Counted from the first letter of the stretch, positions 24,374 through 37,723 are shown. The stretch is 64,000 nt of DNA from Torreya grandis (GCA_037957365.1 JARHVA010004090.1:738501-802500), one strand, 5' to 3'. Notes: generated from the letters alone by a model not told the origin. Program-made: numbers and translations.

Positions 24374-27265
24374 TGTTGGATAGTTATAAATTATGTCATA
24401 GTTATGTTGTGGATGTGTCTAGGTGAGTGGATGAAGTGACTTGATATTATAAATGAAAATGACAAAGTGTTCAATGTGTTTGTCCTAGTATGCTTGAATT
24501 ATGCTTGGTTGATCTTCTATTTTGGTATGGTTAGGGATGTTTAGGGATGAGTATGGTGATTTAATGATGTACAAGGGGTCATATTAGAAGTCAAGAATGA
24601 TTTGAGTTCTTGTGTGCATAAGTGTATTTCATCTGATTTATAATTGTTTTCATCTAAACATTTTGGGTCTATTGGTATAAAATATGAGTAGGTAGTTTGT
24701 TGACATCACCATTGCCACAAGTGGATGAGTCAGAGGGAGTTGGTCATATTGTTGTGATCACATTTGTGCCTAATTTTTATTAACTAAATTTTAGGTCATG
24801 TGATGAAGCATAACATAAAATATGTAAGTTCAAATTTGGGCTCCAAAGCAGTTTGATAGTGTTTTCCCATACTTATCCAAATTTACAATGTGATAGGAAA
24901 ATTTTAGGCATTTTGATGGTGCTATATTTTGCATGTGTGGTAGTTTTATGAGAAGTTAATCATATGGGTTTTCTTATTCAGGTTCCTAGTTGATTTTAGA
25001 TAAATTTTAGATCATGTGATGAATCACATCAAAATATATGCATGTGTAAAGTTGGCCTTCTAGATAGTTGTTGGCATAGTTGGCTCTATGGCAGAAAAAT
25101 ATGAGTGAGTAGATTAATGGAGTTATATCTCACACATGTGAAGGTTTTAAGAGTGGTTTGACACATAGTTAGATTATCCTATGTGAGGATATCATATGGT
25201 CCAATTTTTTGATCATATGTGTAAGTGAAACAAAATTTATTGAGGTCCAAAGTTGGCCTTCCAGATAGATAAGAAACTCTCCCCATACTTAGTCATTTTT
25301 ACATGATGTTAAAGATCAGGAATACACGAAGAAACAATGGTTCATGGGAGTTCATAAATATATATCTTTGGTGCATAATAAGTCAAATGGGTCAAAGTGT
25401 TTGATACTTAAATTGAGTAAATATTGAGATCCTTACAAGAGGATCAATGAAGCATGTTAATTCCAAGATGTCTAGAAGTAGCAAGATGAGGACAAGTGTT
25501 CATTATTTAATGTTGAGTAGAGATAAAGGCCAAGATTATTATAAGATATAAAGGTGAGAAAATTTTCATACATATATAGATCAATGGTGCATACTGAACA
25601 AGATGATTTCAAGGCTAATGTTTAACAAAAATAAACACTGAGCTACATATATGAGATCAATAGTTCATATGTGGTTAAGATTACATGAAATGATGTCAAC
25701 TATTCAAAGTTTAACATTTGGGAAGTGGTGAACTATGAGTTAAATTTTTAATAATATCTATGGTGTGTGTTTAATATGAGTAAAAAGGACATGAGATGAG
25801 GACAAAGAGGTCAAGGTATAACTATGACCATTTGAATTTGAATATTTTAAATTAACAAAGGAAAAACTAGTGATCTATATGTTTGCTATAACTTTTGATA
25901 CAAGAAGAATTTGCTCATGGTGTAAAAAGTGAAATTTTAGAATAATACGAGATTAATTTAGAAATATATATTTTAATATATTAAAGTGTGTATAATCAAA
26001 TATATTATTCTCCAAACTTGACTATGTGTTTGACCATGGACTATAAGTGACCTAAGAAGGATAATTGAGCTTGTGTTGATGTTGTTTTGATGTTTCATGT
26101 TGTCGTAGATATTGGATAGTGTTGTATACTCCATGAGGATATTTTATATGTATTTTGGGGGTGTGATCAATATATCTTAAGTATGAACAAAGCTTAATAA
26201 TTTGAATATGTGTTTGTTCATTGTGTCCTTATGAACAAGGCTATTGTTTGAGTTGATTTAGCTTGCACAAAAGAGTGAAATGATGACTATAAGCATTTGA
26301 AAATGTGAAAATTGTCATGTGGAGTGGACTAATAAATTATAAAATTTTCTATCTTCTTATCTTTCTTGATGATGTGATAAATGGGTGAATAGGTCTCCAT
26401 GAGACCCATAAAACTTACAAGGCCTAATTGAAAGGTGTAGCTACTTAGGGTGACCCATAGATGCTATGTCCAACCTATGAAGATTGATTTGAGATATGTC
26501 TTGATGTGAGATATGAATTAAGCATTAAGGCATGCCTAATGGATGATCAAGATGTAGATAATCATGAGTTCTCTATAAATAGTGAAACTAAAAATGATGA
26601 TTTCTAAACATGTGAGAGATTTGAGAGAGGCTTGTGTGTATGTTCCAGATTGAAGTGTTGAGAGGTGAAGGAGAGTAAGTGTGATTAATGAATGGGTTAT
26701 TAACTAGATCATATTGAGGTTTATGTGTATGACCATTTAGTCATGTTGTTGATGTGGTGATAGAGTTGTTACTAAGAAGGTGAAAAGTAATAATCATTGG
26801 CCCATCATAAAGTGTTGAAGACATCAGTTCAAAGGTGGATTTGTTCATAGGTGTTGTTTGATTTCTCAACATCTAGGGGGTTGAATCTTACTTTCTAGGT
26901 AAAACTTACTAAATGTATAGTTGTTATGGCTGCTCAACTATATAGGTGTATAAGCTCCTTGTAGGATTGCAATCTCACTAAAATAAGGGATGGCAGTTCC
27001 TTGATTAGTTGCTGCTAGTCTAAATTGGTTCTTATTATTATCGGATGGTAGTCCAATTGTAGGTTCTAGTGATTTTTATTCCCCAAGAGGGTTTACTACA
27101 TGTGTTATGTGATTAATCTTTCATTGCCTTTATTTTTCATTGGTGTGAATTAGGTGTATGCTTCATGCATATTTTTAGTAATTTATTAAGAGTTTTGAAA
27201 GGTTTAAAATTGAAGTTGGATTGTCTAGACTCACTAATTCACCCCCAGTGATTGTACCTCTAAAG
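24374..27265 (+). repeat. LTR3 of the tandem copia-type array
   Basis: 2,892 bp, starts TGTTGGAT and ends CTCTAAAG. It has no microsatellite, so it shows the ancestral state at both microsatellite sites. Shared between internal regions 2 and 3. Confidence 0.9.
26574..26581 (+). promoter_or_regulatory. TATA box of LTR3
   Basis: TATAAATA, 691 bp before the LTR end, conserved with the other LTRs. Confidence 0.65.
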
Positions 27266-27267
27266 TT

Positions 27268-27279
27268 TGGTATCAGAGT
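27268..27279 (+). other. Primer-binding site of internal region 3 (tRNA-iMet)
   Basis: TGGTATCAGAGT, matching the canonical site except for its last base and the best preserved of the three, two bases after LTR3. Confidence 0.9.
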
Positions 27280-27328
27280 AGGTCCTTTGGTAAAGGTTTG
27301 ATAGCTTCAATGTGATCCAAGGTACAAT

Positions 27329-29157
27329 ATGGGTAGTCATCAAGGAGGTTTTTATACTAAGCAAGCACTAATGTTTAATGGATCTAATTATTCATTTTGG
27401 AGTGAAAGGATGAGGACATACATTATATCCCTAGGGTTTGATGTATGGACACTTTTCTCATAAGTGCCCTCATAAGCATGAAAATATAGGATTTTTTTCT
27501 TATAAGTTCCCTCATTAGAATGAGAGTAATGATGATGAAGATCATGGTGAAGGCCAAGATGAAGACATATAGGAAGAAATGATTTAGTATGTATAATAAT
27601 AACAAGAAGTCCCTAAAGAAAAAGAAGAGTCTCTAAACTAAAAAGGATTTCATCTCATCAGATGAGAGTGAAGACAATCACTCAGAGTATGATCATGAAG
27701 ATGATGGTCTTATTAAAGATTAATACTTATTCATGATTAAGGAAGGAATTTGTTCATATCAAAAGGAGTCTACCTGGAGTGATTTAGATTTTAATAAAGA
27801 TGAGGTGGATTGTGAGACTAAATTGATGAATACCCTTGAAGAACTAAAGATTAAGAAGAAGATTAACAATAATATGAAGGCTAAAATTAGTTATTATGAG
27901 AAGAAATTCAATATGTATGGATTAAGATTGAATGAATATACCAAGGAATATGAATATATGGTCAAACATATCAATTATCAATTGGAAACTTTTTCTACAA
28001 GCTTAAAAGCCAAAGAAGATGAATGTTCAAGGTAGGTAATTAAAAATAAGTCATTTAAATTTGAGTTAGAGAAGACATCTAGTAAGGTGAAGTAATTTGT
28101 GAGATTTGAAAAGAGCTCAAGTGATCTTGATAATATTCTCAGTGGTCAAAAGCATGCTAGTGATAGAACTATTCGTGGATACAAAGAAGAACAAAATAAT
28201 GTAACTCAAGACAAGATGAAGACTAATGTGAATAAGGATAATCATAATTTGAAGACAAATCATGAGAAAAAGGAATAGAAGTGCTAGTAGAATGAAGATA
28301 AATTAGATCAAACAACCAAATTTCATGATGTATAAAGGTTTTAATGGTTACTATTACACATGTAATCAATTTGGACATAAAGCTAGATAATACAAGAGAC
28401 TAGTTAGAAATGATTTTACATGGAACTATGATGGGGGTCATTAGTCAAAAAATGTGAACAAATTTAAGTGATTCAATTGTATTTTTGTGAGACACTTTGA
28501 AAACCATTTTTCACATAAGGTTAGATAAGATGAGTCCTCTTCAAAAAGGGGAGGTCGTTTCATTTGTCATGACATAGGACACATTGTAAGTTTCTATCCA
28601 AATGAGGTAATACAAATTGTGTTTCCATCAAGGAGTATTATTTGCTATAACTATGAGAAGATTTGTCACATTACTAAATTCTACAAGTAAAGGCCGTCAA
28701 GTCAAAATGAGTTTAATTAGGCTCCTAGAGTGCAAGGAAGAAGGCAAGTCAACTCATGGAAGCCAAAGGTGACAAGTGTGAGTCATGATGGGTCTGTTGG
28801 TCTAAGTAATCTATTTGATATGGTGGATAATGCTAAAGAAGCTAAAGAGTGCTAAGGGGTCTTATTATCTGCTCATATTAAGAATGAAGAGACCAAGCTT
28901 AAAAAGAAGACCAAGGTGTTGGTTGAAAATACTTATGAGGTGTCTATGGATCCAAGCGAACATCCTACTATTTATAAGCAAGTATCAATAAAAGAACATC
29001 AATTGTTAGTACCTAGTGATGAGGTTCTATGCTATAAGGAAGATTCTACAGATGAAAAGGTATGTCATGAATCTATGTTATATTCATGTATTATTAATCA
29101 AATCATAGAATAGAAGGATAATGTTGTAGTGGATGATCATGTTGCTTTTATTAAGCC

Positions 29158-29247
<90 letters not shown>

Positions 29248-29280
29248 GTATCATATGACCAAGGAGGAGAAGGAATATGA
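27329..29280 (+). pseudogene. Copia-type gag, copy 3, with internal deletion and poly-Asn expansion
   Basis: Starts MGSHQGGFYTKQ and reads into the UBN2-like region up to SLGFDVW. It then jumps, at about 27,447, straight to knuckle-1 sequence (HFSHKCPHK), so roughly 0.65-0.7 kb present in copies 1 and 2 (about 13,140-13,825 in copy 1) is missing. A short local duplication follows (27,448-27,520). The acidic and coiled-coil region is largely open at 27,733-28,035 (ELKIKKKINNN and LETFSTSLKAKEDECS blocks). Knuckles 2-5 are at about 28,345-28,680; CNQFGHKAR, FICHDIGHI and CYNYEKI are visible. The tail has 29 AAT codons at 29,159-29,245, in frame between KP and KYHMTKEEK. Inactive. Confidence 0.85.
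29159..29245 (+). repeat. (AAT)29 trinucleotide repeat within gag copy 3
   Basis: 29 perfect AAT units, in frame with gag and so encoding Asn. The same position has four AAT codons in copy 2 and two in copy 1. Confidence 0.97.
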
Positions 29281-30774
29281 GTAGTTGTGGGTAAATCTTG
29301 GCTTCACATTGTTTTGAGACATTGTGAAGTAGGATGTCTTTGCTTATGTTTCTTAGGAGACATATTTCTTATGGAGGAGCAAGTTTGTGTGCTCAAGATC
29401 ATATTATTAATCTATATAGAGACTTGTGTTGATCTTATAAGGTCATTAGTTAAGGGGAAGCAACAAATTCATGAGCTTACTTTAGAGGTTTGTGAAAGAG
29501 CTATAATATAGGGTCTAAATGGGTGTTTAAAGGTGGATTAATCAAATTAATTGAATTTCAAGAAGATTTTGATCAATATAAATGTCTATGAACTTATTTG
29601 TGATGTGATTCTAGTGTTTTTGTGGTCTCAAGGTATATTGAAGTCATGTTGAAGATTTTTGAGTACTTTCATTTTTGGCTTTAGGGCAAGTAGACCTAAA
29701 ATGGGTTATAGGAATTCAATGTTCCAAAAGTAATGGAGGATAAAATATTGGTTTAGAAGTGTGTGATGGTTATCTCCAAGTGTGAAAGAAGTTTTAGAGG
29801 TAGACATTGACCAGAAGGAGGTTTGTTGACCCTATTTGTTTTAAGATTCTAGGGTTTTGGGCTATGCTAGAAAAGTGGTTTTTACTATGAAATGAGGTAT
29901 GAGTATTAGTAATTGGTTTAATGGGACAACTTAATTGTCAAATCATGAGTCATATAGATTTTAATGTTTGTGGTTCTCAAGTTATTCAAGTTTTTTATCA
30001 ATTTGGAGGCTTAATTAGAAAGTTGGATTGTGAAGGAAGTATGTTGAAGATGATGATCTAGGTGATGGAAAATGGTGTGATTGAAGGGGCATATTATAAT
30101 GATCCAAATATGAAGTTTTGGGTCTTAAATTTTCATCTATTGATAATTATGGGCTATGCAATTTCTAAGTAGGGCTATAAGGAGTTTAGACAAGCGTAGT
30201 GAGAAGAAGAGTTCTTTGTGCTCAGTTTATTCAAAAGATAAATGTATGAGTATTTAAAAGAGTGTTATCAAGTTGGATTAGAGAATGTTTCTTTTTTGGT
30301 GAGTGGCAAGAATATTTTTTGATGGTCCTTGAAGTGTCTAGAGAAAAGAGGCAATTAAGTTTGTTTGGTGATTCTTCATAGTGTATGAAGATTTGAAGAT
30401 GCTCAAGATATGAAATGGATTAGATATATTAGTGAGAGTCCCTATTAGATGTTTATTGGTGACTTCCATCATATTTAAGTACCTTTGTGTGTTATTTCTT
30501 CATTGGTTATAGTGTTTGGTTGAAGAGAGTGTTGTCATGGAGTAAGAAGAAATCGTCAAGGCAAGAAAAGGTAGGCTCAAGGTAAGGGTGAGTTTGTATC
30601 ATATTTACAAATTGGTCCTCTCCTATTGATTATATTTTTAGGTCCTCAAAATTAGTTTTTTCCCACTTTGTCATTGTGTCAAAGGGGGAGAATATTCCAA
30701 TTGTAAGAGTGCTTGAAGAGAGAGAAGGAAGGTGAGTTGTATATTATTTCATGATGGGTGTTGACATTAATGAC
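29281..30774 (+). other. 3' internal non-coding region of copy 3 (no pol)
   Basis: Counterpart of 15,552-17,055 and 22,861-24,361. The upstream purine tract is AAAGGGGGAG at 30,681-30,690. No pol motifs. Confidence 0.55.
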
Positions 30775-30786
30775 AAAGGGGGAGAT
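30775..30786 (+). other. Polypurine tract before LTR4
   Basis: AAAGGGGGAGAT directly before the LTR4 start, TGTTGGAG. Confidence 0.85.
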
Positions 30787-31885
30787 TGTTGGAGATTTTT
30801 AAATGATGTCATAGTGATGTTATGGATATGGTTAGGTGAGTGGATGAATTACCTTGATATTCTAGACAATGACAAAGTGTGTAATGTGTTTATCCTAGTA
30901 TGATTCAAGTATGCCTAGTTGATATTCAATTTTGGCATGGTTAGAGATGTTTAGGGATGATTATGATGGTTTAAGGATGTAAAATTGGTCCTATAATAAT
31001 TAAATAATGATTTTAGTTCTTATGTTCATGAGTGGATTTCATCTGGTTGATCATTGTTTTTTATCTAGACATTTTGGGTCTAGTGGCATAAAATCTGAGT
31101 AGGTAGTTTGTTGATGTCATCATTACCACATGTGGATGAGTTAGAGGGAGTTGGTCATATGGATATGATAAAATTTATGCCTATTTGGTATGTGATAAAA
31201 TTTAGGTCATACAAAAAATTTAAACATAATATATGCAAGTGCAAAGTTGGGTTCCTATGCAATTTGATAGTGTTTTCCCATACTTATCCAAATTTGTAAT
31301 GTGACAAGAAAAGTTAAGTACGCATTTTGATGGTGTTATATTTGACACATGTGGTAGTTTCAAGATAATTTGATCATATGGGTTTATTTAATTTGGTGCC
31401 TAGTTTATTTACACTAAATTTTATATCATGCAATGAAGCACATCAAAATATATGCAAGTGAAAAGATGGCCTTCTAGATAGTTTTTGGCATAGTTGGCTC
31501 TATCGTAGAAAAATATAAGTGAGTAGATTGAAGGATTAATATCTCATACATGTGAATGTTTAAGGATAATATTGACACATGGTTGGATTCTCCTATGTGA
31601 GGAGATCATATGGTATAAATTTTAGATCATGTGTTTATGCACAACAAAAGTTATTGAGGTCCAAAGTTGGCCTTCTAGGTAGATAAGCAATGGTACCCAT
31701 ACTAATTTTTGCATGATGTTAAAGATAAATAATATATGGATATATGATGGTTCATATGGTTTCATACATATAGATATATGATTCACAAAATTTCAAATGG
31801 ACTAAAGTGTTTGATGCTTAAACTGAGTAAAGATCTAGTTCCTTACAAGAGGATCAATAGAGCGTGTTAATTCCAAGATGTCTGG
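30787..31885 (+). repeat. LTR4 of the tandem array, left part
   Basis: First 1,099 bp of LTR4, interrupted after AGATGTCTGG by the nested gypsy element. LTR2 and LTR3 continue here without a break (GTCTGGAAGTAGCGAG at 18,474 and GTCTAGAAGTAGCAAG at 25,470), which fixes the insertion point. Confidence 0.9.
31881..31885. other. Left target-site duplication of nested gypsy element
   Basis: TCTGG, paired with TTTGG at 42,848-42,852 (one C/T difference). The uninterrupted LTR2 has a single TCTGG here. Confidence 0.7.
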
Positions 31886-33105
31886 TGTATACACCATACA
31901 TTTTTAAAGAAACCACACATACCTAGTATTTTCATGTTCCTTTCATAGGAGACTCTGATTGGAGAATATGAGCTTTGTTTACATTTATCCATGTCTTTTG
32001 TTTTAGTCATTTCAGTCTTATTACATGCTCTAGACACCTTTTTGCCTATTCCCATTTATCCAAAGTTTTTCAAATAGTCATTACCTCAGCTAGGTTAGGT
32101 TTTCTATCCTCTTTCCATCCCCCCAAGTCCAAATACTATAGGATAGGATAACTAGGGTTGGAATATAGTGCTAGTGCCAGTAATGTCCATTTTTAGTGCT
32201 CTTACCCAGGGTCATTTTAAACTCCAGCAGTTAGTTTCTTTCACTTAATAGGTCCCAAACCCTTTATTATATTTGTCCTTAATTTTTATAATGTTATAAA
32301 AATTAAAATAAATATCCCAAATTTGAAATAAAGAGTATCTTATATAAATGAATACACAAGGCATTTTATATCTAGCACTTACTACTTTGGTACATTAGAC
32401 ATAATAAAAATCAGTCAATAGTATAGCTCATCATTATGCATCACACATAGCATTGCATGATTGAACAAGGAAGGGCCTAAGTGAAAGTCATTATTTCATC
32501 TATCATACATGTTGATTATGTATTTTCGCTAAGGGAGAATTATATTTGATCTAAGACCCTAACTTGAGGGTTAATGTAGGCAACTCAGGACAACATGAGT
32601 TCTAGATCATGTGATCATTCTTCCCCTAACCTAGTCCCCCCCCCCACTTTTTTGATGTAATTATTTTTTCTATGTGTGTAGATGGATATAAGGTTTTGAG
32701 ATTGAAATGGACCTATAATGAGCTCTGTTAACTTCTAACTTCCAAAATTTCATACATATGTTCACACAAAGGTGTTGAAGAAAACCCAAAAAGCTCAGAT
32801 CTCTAGGACAATAAAGATAGAGGTAGACTATAGTGTGAATACCATTCCTATCCACTTTTAATGTTTCTATCCAATCATAAAACAAAGGTTAGATCTAGAT
32901 TCTAGACAGTGTCCCAGTCTTGTATCTCAATTTTTAGCTCTTGAATTATCTACTTTAGCCCATTTTCAAATAAGTTTATTTATCTTCCTCATGTAAATTA
33001 CTTGATAAAAATCTATATTTTACCATATTAAACTATATTTTCCTCTTACTCTAGACCCCTTATTATTTAGGTACTACACACTAGTTTCCCAAAAATAATA
33101 AAATA
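31886..33105 (+). repeat. 5' LTR of nested gypsy element
   Basis: 1,220 bp, starts TGTATACACC and ends AATAAAATA (CA decayed to TA). Aligns along its length with 41,685-42,847, with clear divergence by eye. A poly-C run is at 32,636-32,645. Confidence 0.88.
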
Positions 33106-33106
33106 T

Positions 33107-33130
33107 TTGGTGAACCTAACTTACTTTAAA
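33107..33130 (+). other. Possible degraded primer-binding site of nested gypsy element
   Basis: TTGGTGAACCTAACTTAC follows the LTR end directly. A TGG start is the usual hallmark of a primer site, but I cannot assign the tRNA; it could be a CpG-decayed site. Confidence 0.35.
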
Positions 33131-33169
33131 CAAATTAAAAAACCCTAGGTACCCTTAGGATTTTTCCTT

Positions 33170-33665
33170 CATATTTTTTGTGCAAAAATTTAATTTCAAA
33201 TCTCTCATTTTTATATTAATTTTTGTGCATTTATTCTATTCAAAACTAATTTTAAAATTTAAATTATTGAATAATTTTCAAAAATTCAAAAACCCTAGAT
33301 TTCCAAACTAAGTTTTCAAACCCCAAGCCTTCTTTCCTTTCAAATTTTAGAAAAATATTTTAGAATTTTTGCAAATTGTTTACTTTGTCAAAAATAATTT
33401 CAAAATTTTAATATTAGTAGTTTTCTTGTGCAAAAATTTAATTTCAAATTTCAAATTTTTGTATTAATTTTTGTGAATTTATTCTATTCAGATTTATTAT
33501 TATAATTAAAAGTATTGTCATAATTTTCAAACATTCTAAAACCCTAGCTTAAAACCCTAGATTTCCAAACTAGGTCCTCTAACCCCAAGTTTTTCTCCCT
33601 TAAAATTTTTAGAAAGATAGTTTGATATTTTTACAAATTGTTTAGATTGTCAAAAGTAATTTTGA
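33170..33665 (+). repeat. Tandemly duplicated leader with AAACCCTAG words
   Basis: Two diverged copies of about 248 bp, both opening with TGTGCAAAAATTTAATTTCA (33,179 and 33,427). Each contains AAACCCTAGATTTCCAAACT. The word AAACCCTA, the plant telo-box core, occurs at about 33,142, 33,290, 33,540 and 33,554, just upstream of gag. Confidence 0.75.
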
Positions 33666-33744
33666 AATTTCTATGTTTTTAGTTATTTTTGCATTTATTT
33701 GCTTAATATTACTTTTCAATATTCACTTTGGTGAAAGAAATAAA

Positions 33745-34127
33745 ATGGCCACTAATTCACTTCTTCCCTCTCATCCCATAGATCAATTTCTAAAATTTTC
33801 TCATAATTATGACAATGAAAGGAAAAATTTGCAAAATTACACATTAGTTAAAAATGTGGAAAATAATTTTATTTACAATGAAGATAATTACTATTATTAT
33901 AATTATTAATATGATGATATAACTGATAGTGATATAGAAGTACAAGTTGATGCATATTATTCTCTCAAACCTATCTCTTTTATTGCCTCTTCTAAAGAAA
34001 ATAATTTTGATAAATGGGAAAGATGCTTTTCAACTCATTCTCCTATGCACAATTCACCAAATGAACAAATTAGTCATGCACCTCCAAGTGAGCCTCTGAT
34101 TGATGATAATTTGCTTCCATGTGAACC

Positions 34128-34167
<40 letters not shown>

Positions 34168-36100
34168 ACTTTTATGTTCAATCACAATAATATAAATGCA
34201 ATAGAATCAAATTGCCAATACATAGTCCAAATGATGCATCTCATGCTCTTAACCCTGCTTTATCAAAAGATTGTCTAAATGAAAACTCTTCTTATCTTAT
34301 TTCTCATATTTCATGTGAAAATAATGCATACACTTCATCCATTGATAACATTGATGCACATTATATTCCAATTTTCAATGATACTTTATTTCATATTAGA
34401 AAAAAAATTAAATTCTTCTCTTACACCTCTCCCTAGTTACATTGAAAGTGATAATGAATATAATAGTGAACATGTAAATGAATATCAAAATGAGAGTGAT
34501 TATGAAAAATATTCTAATGATGAAAATTAATGGAACAATGATGATTATTATGCACATAGTGAAGAAGAATATGCATCTCATGTTTCTAAATCTTCTCTCA
34601 CTCCTCTCAAGCATAATGCACTTCTAAATGTTGTTTCTAATTATATGCATGATTCTATTTCAAATAATGCACATGTTCATACTAATAGAACATATTCTAC
34701 TAAATTAGAATGTGATACACTAAAACATAAAGATACCAATGAATCTCCCAATCTACCCCTCACTACAGTACAACATAGTTCTCACTCTTTACCTAAAGAG
34801 AATGGTAGCCCACATCCCTCTAGTAAGGTCCATGTTACCATTATTCCCAATGTTCAAGTAAGCACACCCTCTCTTTATGATCTAGTTTCTAAATGTAGCA
34901 TTCCTATGGCTAAAATTAACATTCAAATTTAATGATTAAATGAACCACTTCAATATGCTAATGTACCATCCTAAGAGATTATCTCTTTAATGCATACAGT
35001 TGGTGAATTACAACACCAAGTACATTTCCTTACCTTGGAAAATAAGGCCTATAAGTCTTGGATGGATTCTAATGATTTACATGGCAACCCTCTTTCTAGG
35101 ACATTTATAAAATCTTCATTTCCTAATAATTTATAAATACCATCATTGACTCACTTTGATGGAACTAGAGATCCATTTGTATACCTTCAAGCCTTTCAGA
35201 AGGATTTTCCATATCATGTGAGTCCTTTAATTATACTCAAGTTATTTCAGAAAACATTAGTGGGGGAAGCATAAAATTGGTTCTCTCATCTAATCCTTGT
35301 TGGCTCCTTTCACACATATGATTATTTAGAGGAGGCATTTATTAGACATTACATATCAAACATGGGCCCTCGTGTCACATATGAGAAACCTGAAACTTTA
35401 CATCATAATACTTCATAGCTAGTTAGTGATTATATGTTACAATTAAATAATCACACGTTAAGATTGATATATAAACCAATAAATTTAGAGATTAAACATA
35501 TATTTATTAAGGGGATTTGCCAACCTCTACTTGAGCATTTAATATATTAGATAGAGTTTTTTTTCAAGAACTTATGATATACAGTTCTAGATTTGGAAAA
35601 GAAATTGGGATTGATTAAGAAAGATTCAATTGATCAAATTACTCTATATTTCATAGTAGTATCTATAGATCCTAGAATCTAACATATACTATGTCCTAAA
35701 TAAGATAGGAGACCACAACCAAAATAGAAACTAGTTAAGAATAAAGATCTAGTATCCAAAACATAACCTACATTATGCATTATGGAGATCAATATCAAGA
35801 CACCACTACAGTTTGATTCAAAGCAAGATAGCCCATGTGTCATATTATCAACACTATTAGATAGGAGGTTAATCACATTGCCTTATACTCATTGACAAGA
35901 TCCTTATCTCCTACAAAAATAACCACATCATCCCTTTTTCAACTATCATTATATCTGTGGACATAGAGATGATGATTGCTATGGACTCAAAGATTTCATT
36001 AATAGATGTGTTGATAATGGCATGATAGCACTTATATAGGGGGTACTGGTATCTCCTCCATAATGGAACCTTAGACCTCATTCTTTTACAACTAAGTCAT
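33745..36100 (+). pseudogene. Ty3/gypsy gag of nested element
   Basis: From the ATG at 33,745 (MATNSLLPSHPIDQ) one frame stays readable to about 35,560 with several stops. An Asn/Tyr/Asp-rich N-terminal extension of some 450 residues comes first (33,745-35,130), then the retrotransposon gag domain: HFDGTRDPFVYLQAF (35,154), LFQKTLVGEA-NWFS, YLEEAFIRHY and HIFIKGICQPLLEHL. A zinc-finger-like remnant near 35,940-36,030 (YICGHRDDDCYGLKDFI then VDNGMI) resembles the His/Cys finger of Tat-type elements. A 17-unit TC run at 34,131-34,164 encodes Ser-Leu repeats; the best-looking frame shifts for about 200 bp after it and then returns. Protease is not recognised. Inactive. Confidence 0.8.
34131..34164 (+). 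repeat. (TC)17 microsatellite inside gag
   Basis: Dinucleotide run encoding Ser-Leu repeats within the N-terminal extension of gag. Confidence 0.95.
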
Positions 36101-37342
36101 CCCAGGACATTCCTTTATAGGAATCATCGATCACTCATCATGAATGTAATGCAGGTTCTAAGATAGAGCCTCATATGAGATATCTCATTCTACCTATTCA
36201 AAAGTTTGGAAACCAATACAATGAGATTAGCCTACACATAACACTATAGTATGGTTAATACATAGTGTAGTTCCATATAAATATCCAACATAGTCATAGG
36301 CACCATAGTAGAGTACTACTCATGAGAAATATTCACTATGGCCAAATTTTTTAGGTCCTATCTCACATAGTAATTTGCTATAGCTAAGATTAAATGAACA
36401 CACATCATAAAGTAATATTCATGAGAAATATTTATTATGTCCATAATTTTTGGGTCTTATCTCACATAGCAATTCATTATGGTTAAGATTAAACGAGACC
36501 CCATCATAGGTTTTAGCTCCAGCTCAATCTATGGCTCAATCATACACATCATAGTAGAGGCCACAGGGTATACAATTATGGATAGATGAGCCTTCTTCAT
36601 AGCACATAGTTCCTATTACATGTCTAATCAAGTTACATTTTGTAGAATATCCATGTCTAGCTACAATTAGAACATCATAGATAGTATTAGATATAGAGCA
36701 TATTCCTACACAACATGAATAGTATGGGCACTTGTTCAATTGGCCATCAGGATTCAGATAGTGATACAACATAGAGTGATATGACACATATTCATACCAA
36801 CATTAGTTTATAGCTTCACTTAGTAAGGTAATAATGGATACAAAGGTCTAGCTAGCCTTTGTATTTTTGACCCACTCTCAGGGAAGTAATACGCATAGCC
36901 TGGTATCTTACATCACCATATACTAATAACTAACATTCTTAATTCCTAATAAATATCCATAACCAAAAACTAACTTATCAAACATTTAGATCTTACCAAA
37001 TCTAATTTATCAATCTCAAACCAACTTAACCCATCTAAATCCAATTTACCAACCTCAAACCAACTCAATTTATCCCAAACAATTTCCCAATTACAAAACC
37101 AACAAATTTGTTGCTCACAAATAGTTACAAACTAAATGTAGTTCTTTAGTTACATACAAATCAAAATACAAACCCAAAATCACACTTATCAAAACAATAA
37201 AATCATATCCCAAGTACCATTTTACCAAATATATACAACCTTCAACATTAATATGAAATATAATAACCACTTACAATAAATATAAAAATATATTTCAAAT
37301 CCCATAACATAGTATGCATGAGTCAAAACCAAAAATATAGTA
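36101..37342. other. Gypsy internal region with no readable gene
   Basis: No pol motif recognised on either strand. It contains a tandem duplication of about 99 bp at 36,318-36,515, keyed by CATGAGAAATATT at 36,321 and 36,420, and a CA-rich pyrimidine-biased stretch at 36,950-37,200. Confidence 0.5.
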
Positions 37343-37408
37343 TCCATATATATACATATATACAAATATACATACATATATACATATATATACATATATG
37401 TAATATAC

Positions 37409-37495
<87 letters not shown>

Positions 37496-37692
37496 CATAC
37501 ATATACATACATATATATATGTGTGTATGTGTATATATATATATATATATATATGTATATACACACACACACATATATATGTGTATATATATATATATAT
37601 ATACATATATACATATATATATACACACACATGTATATATACATATATATATATATATACATATACATATACATATACATATATATATACAT

Positions 37693-37723
<31 letters not shown>

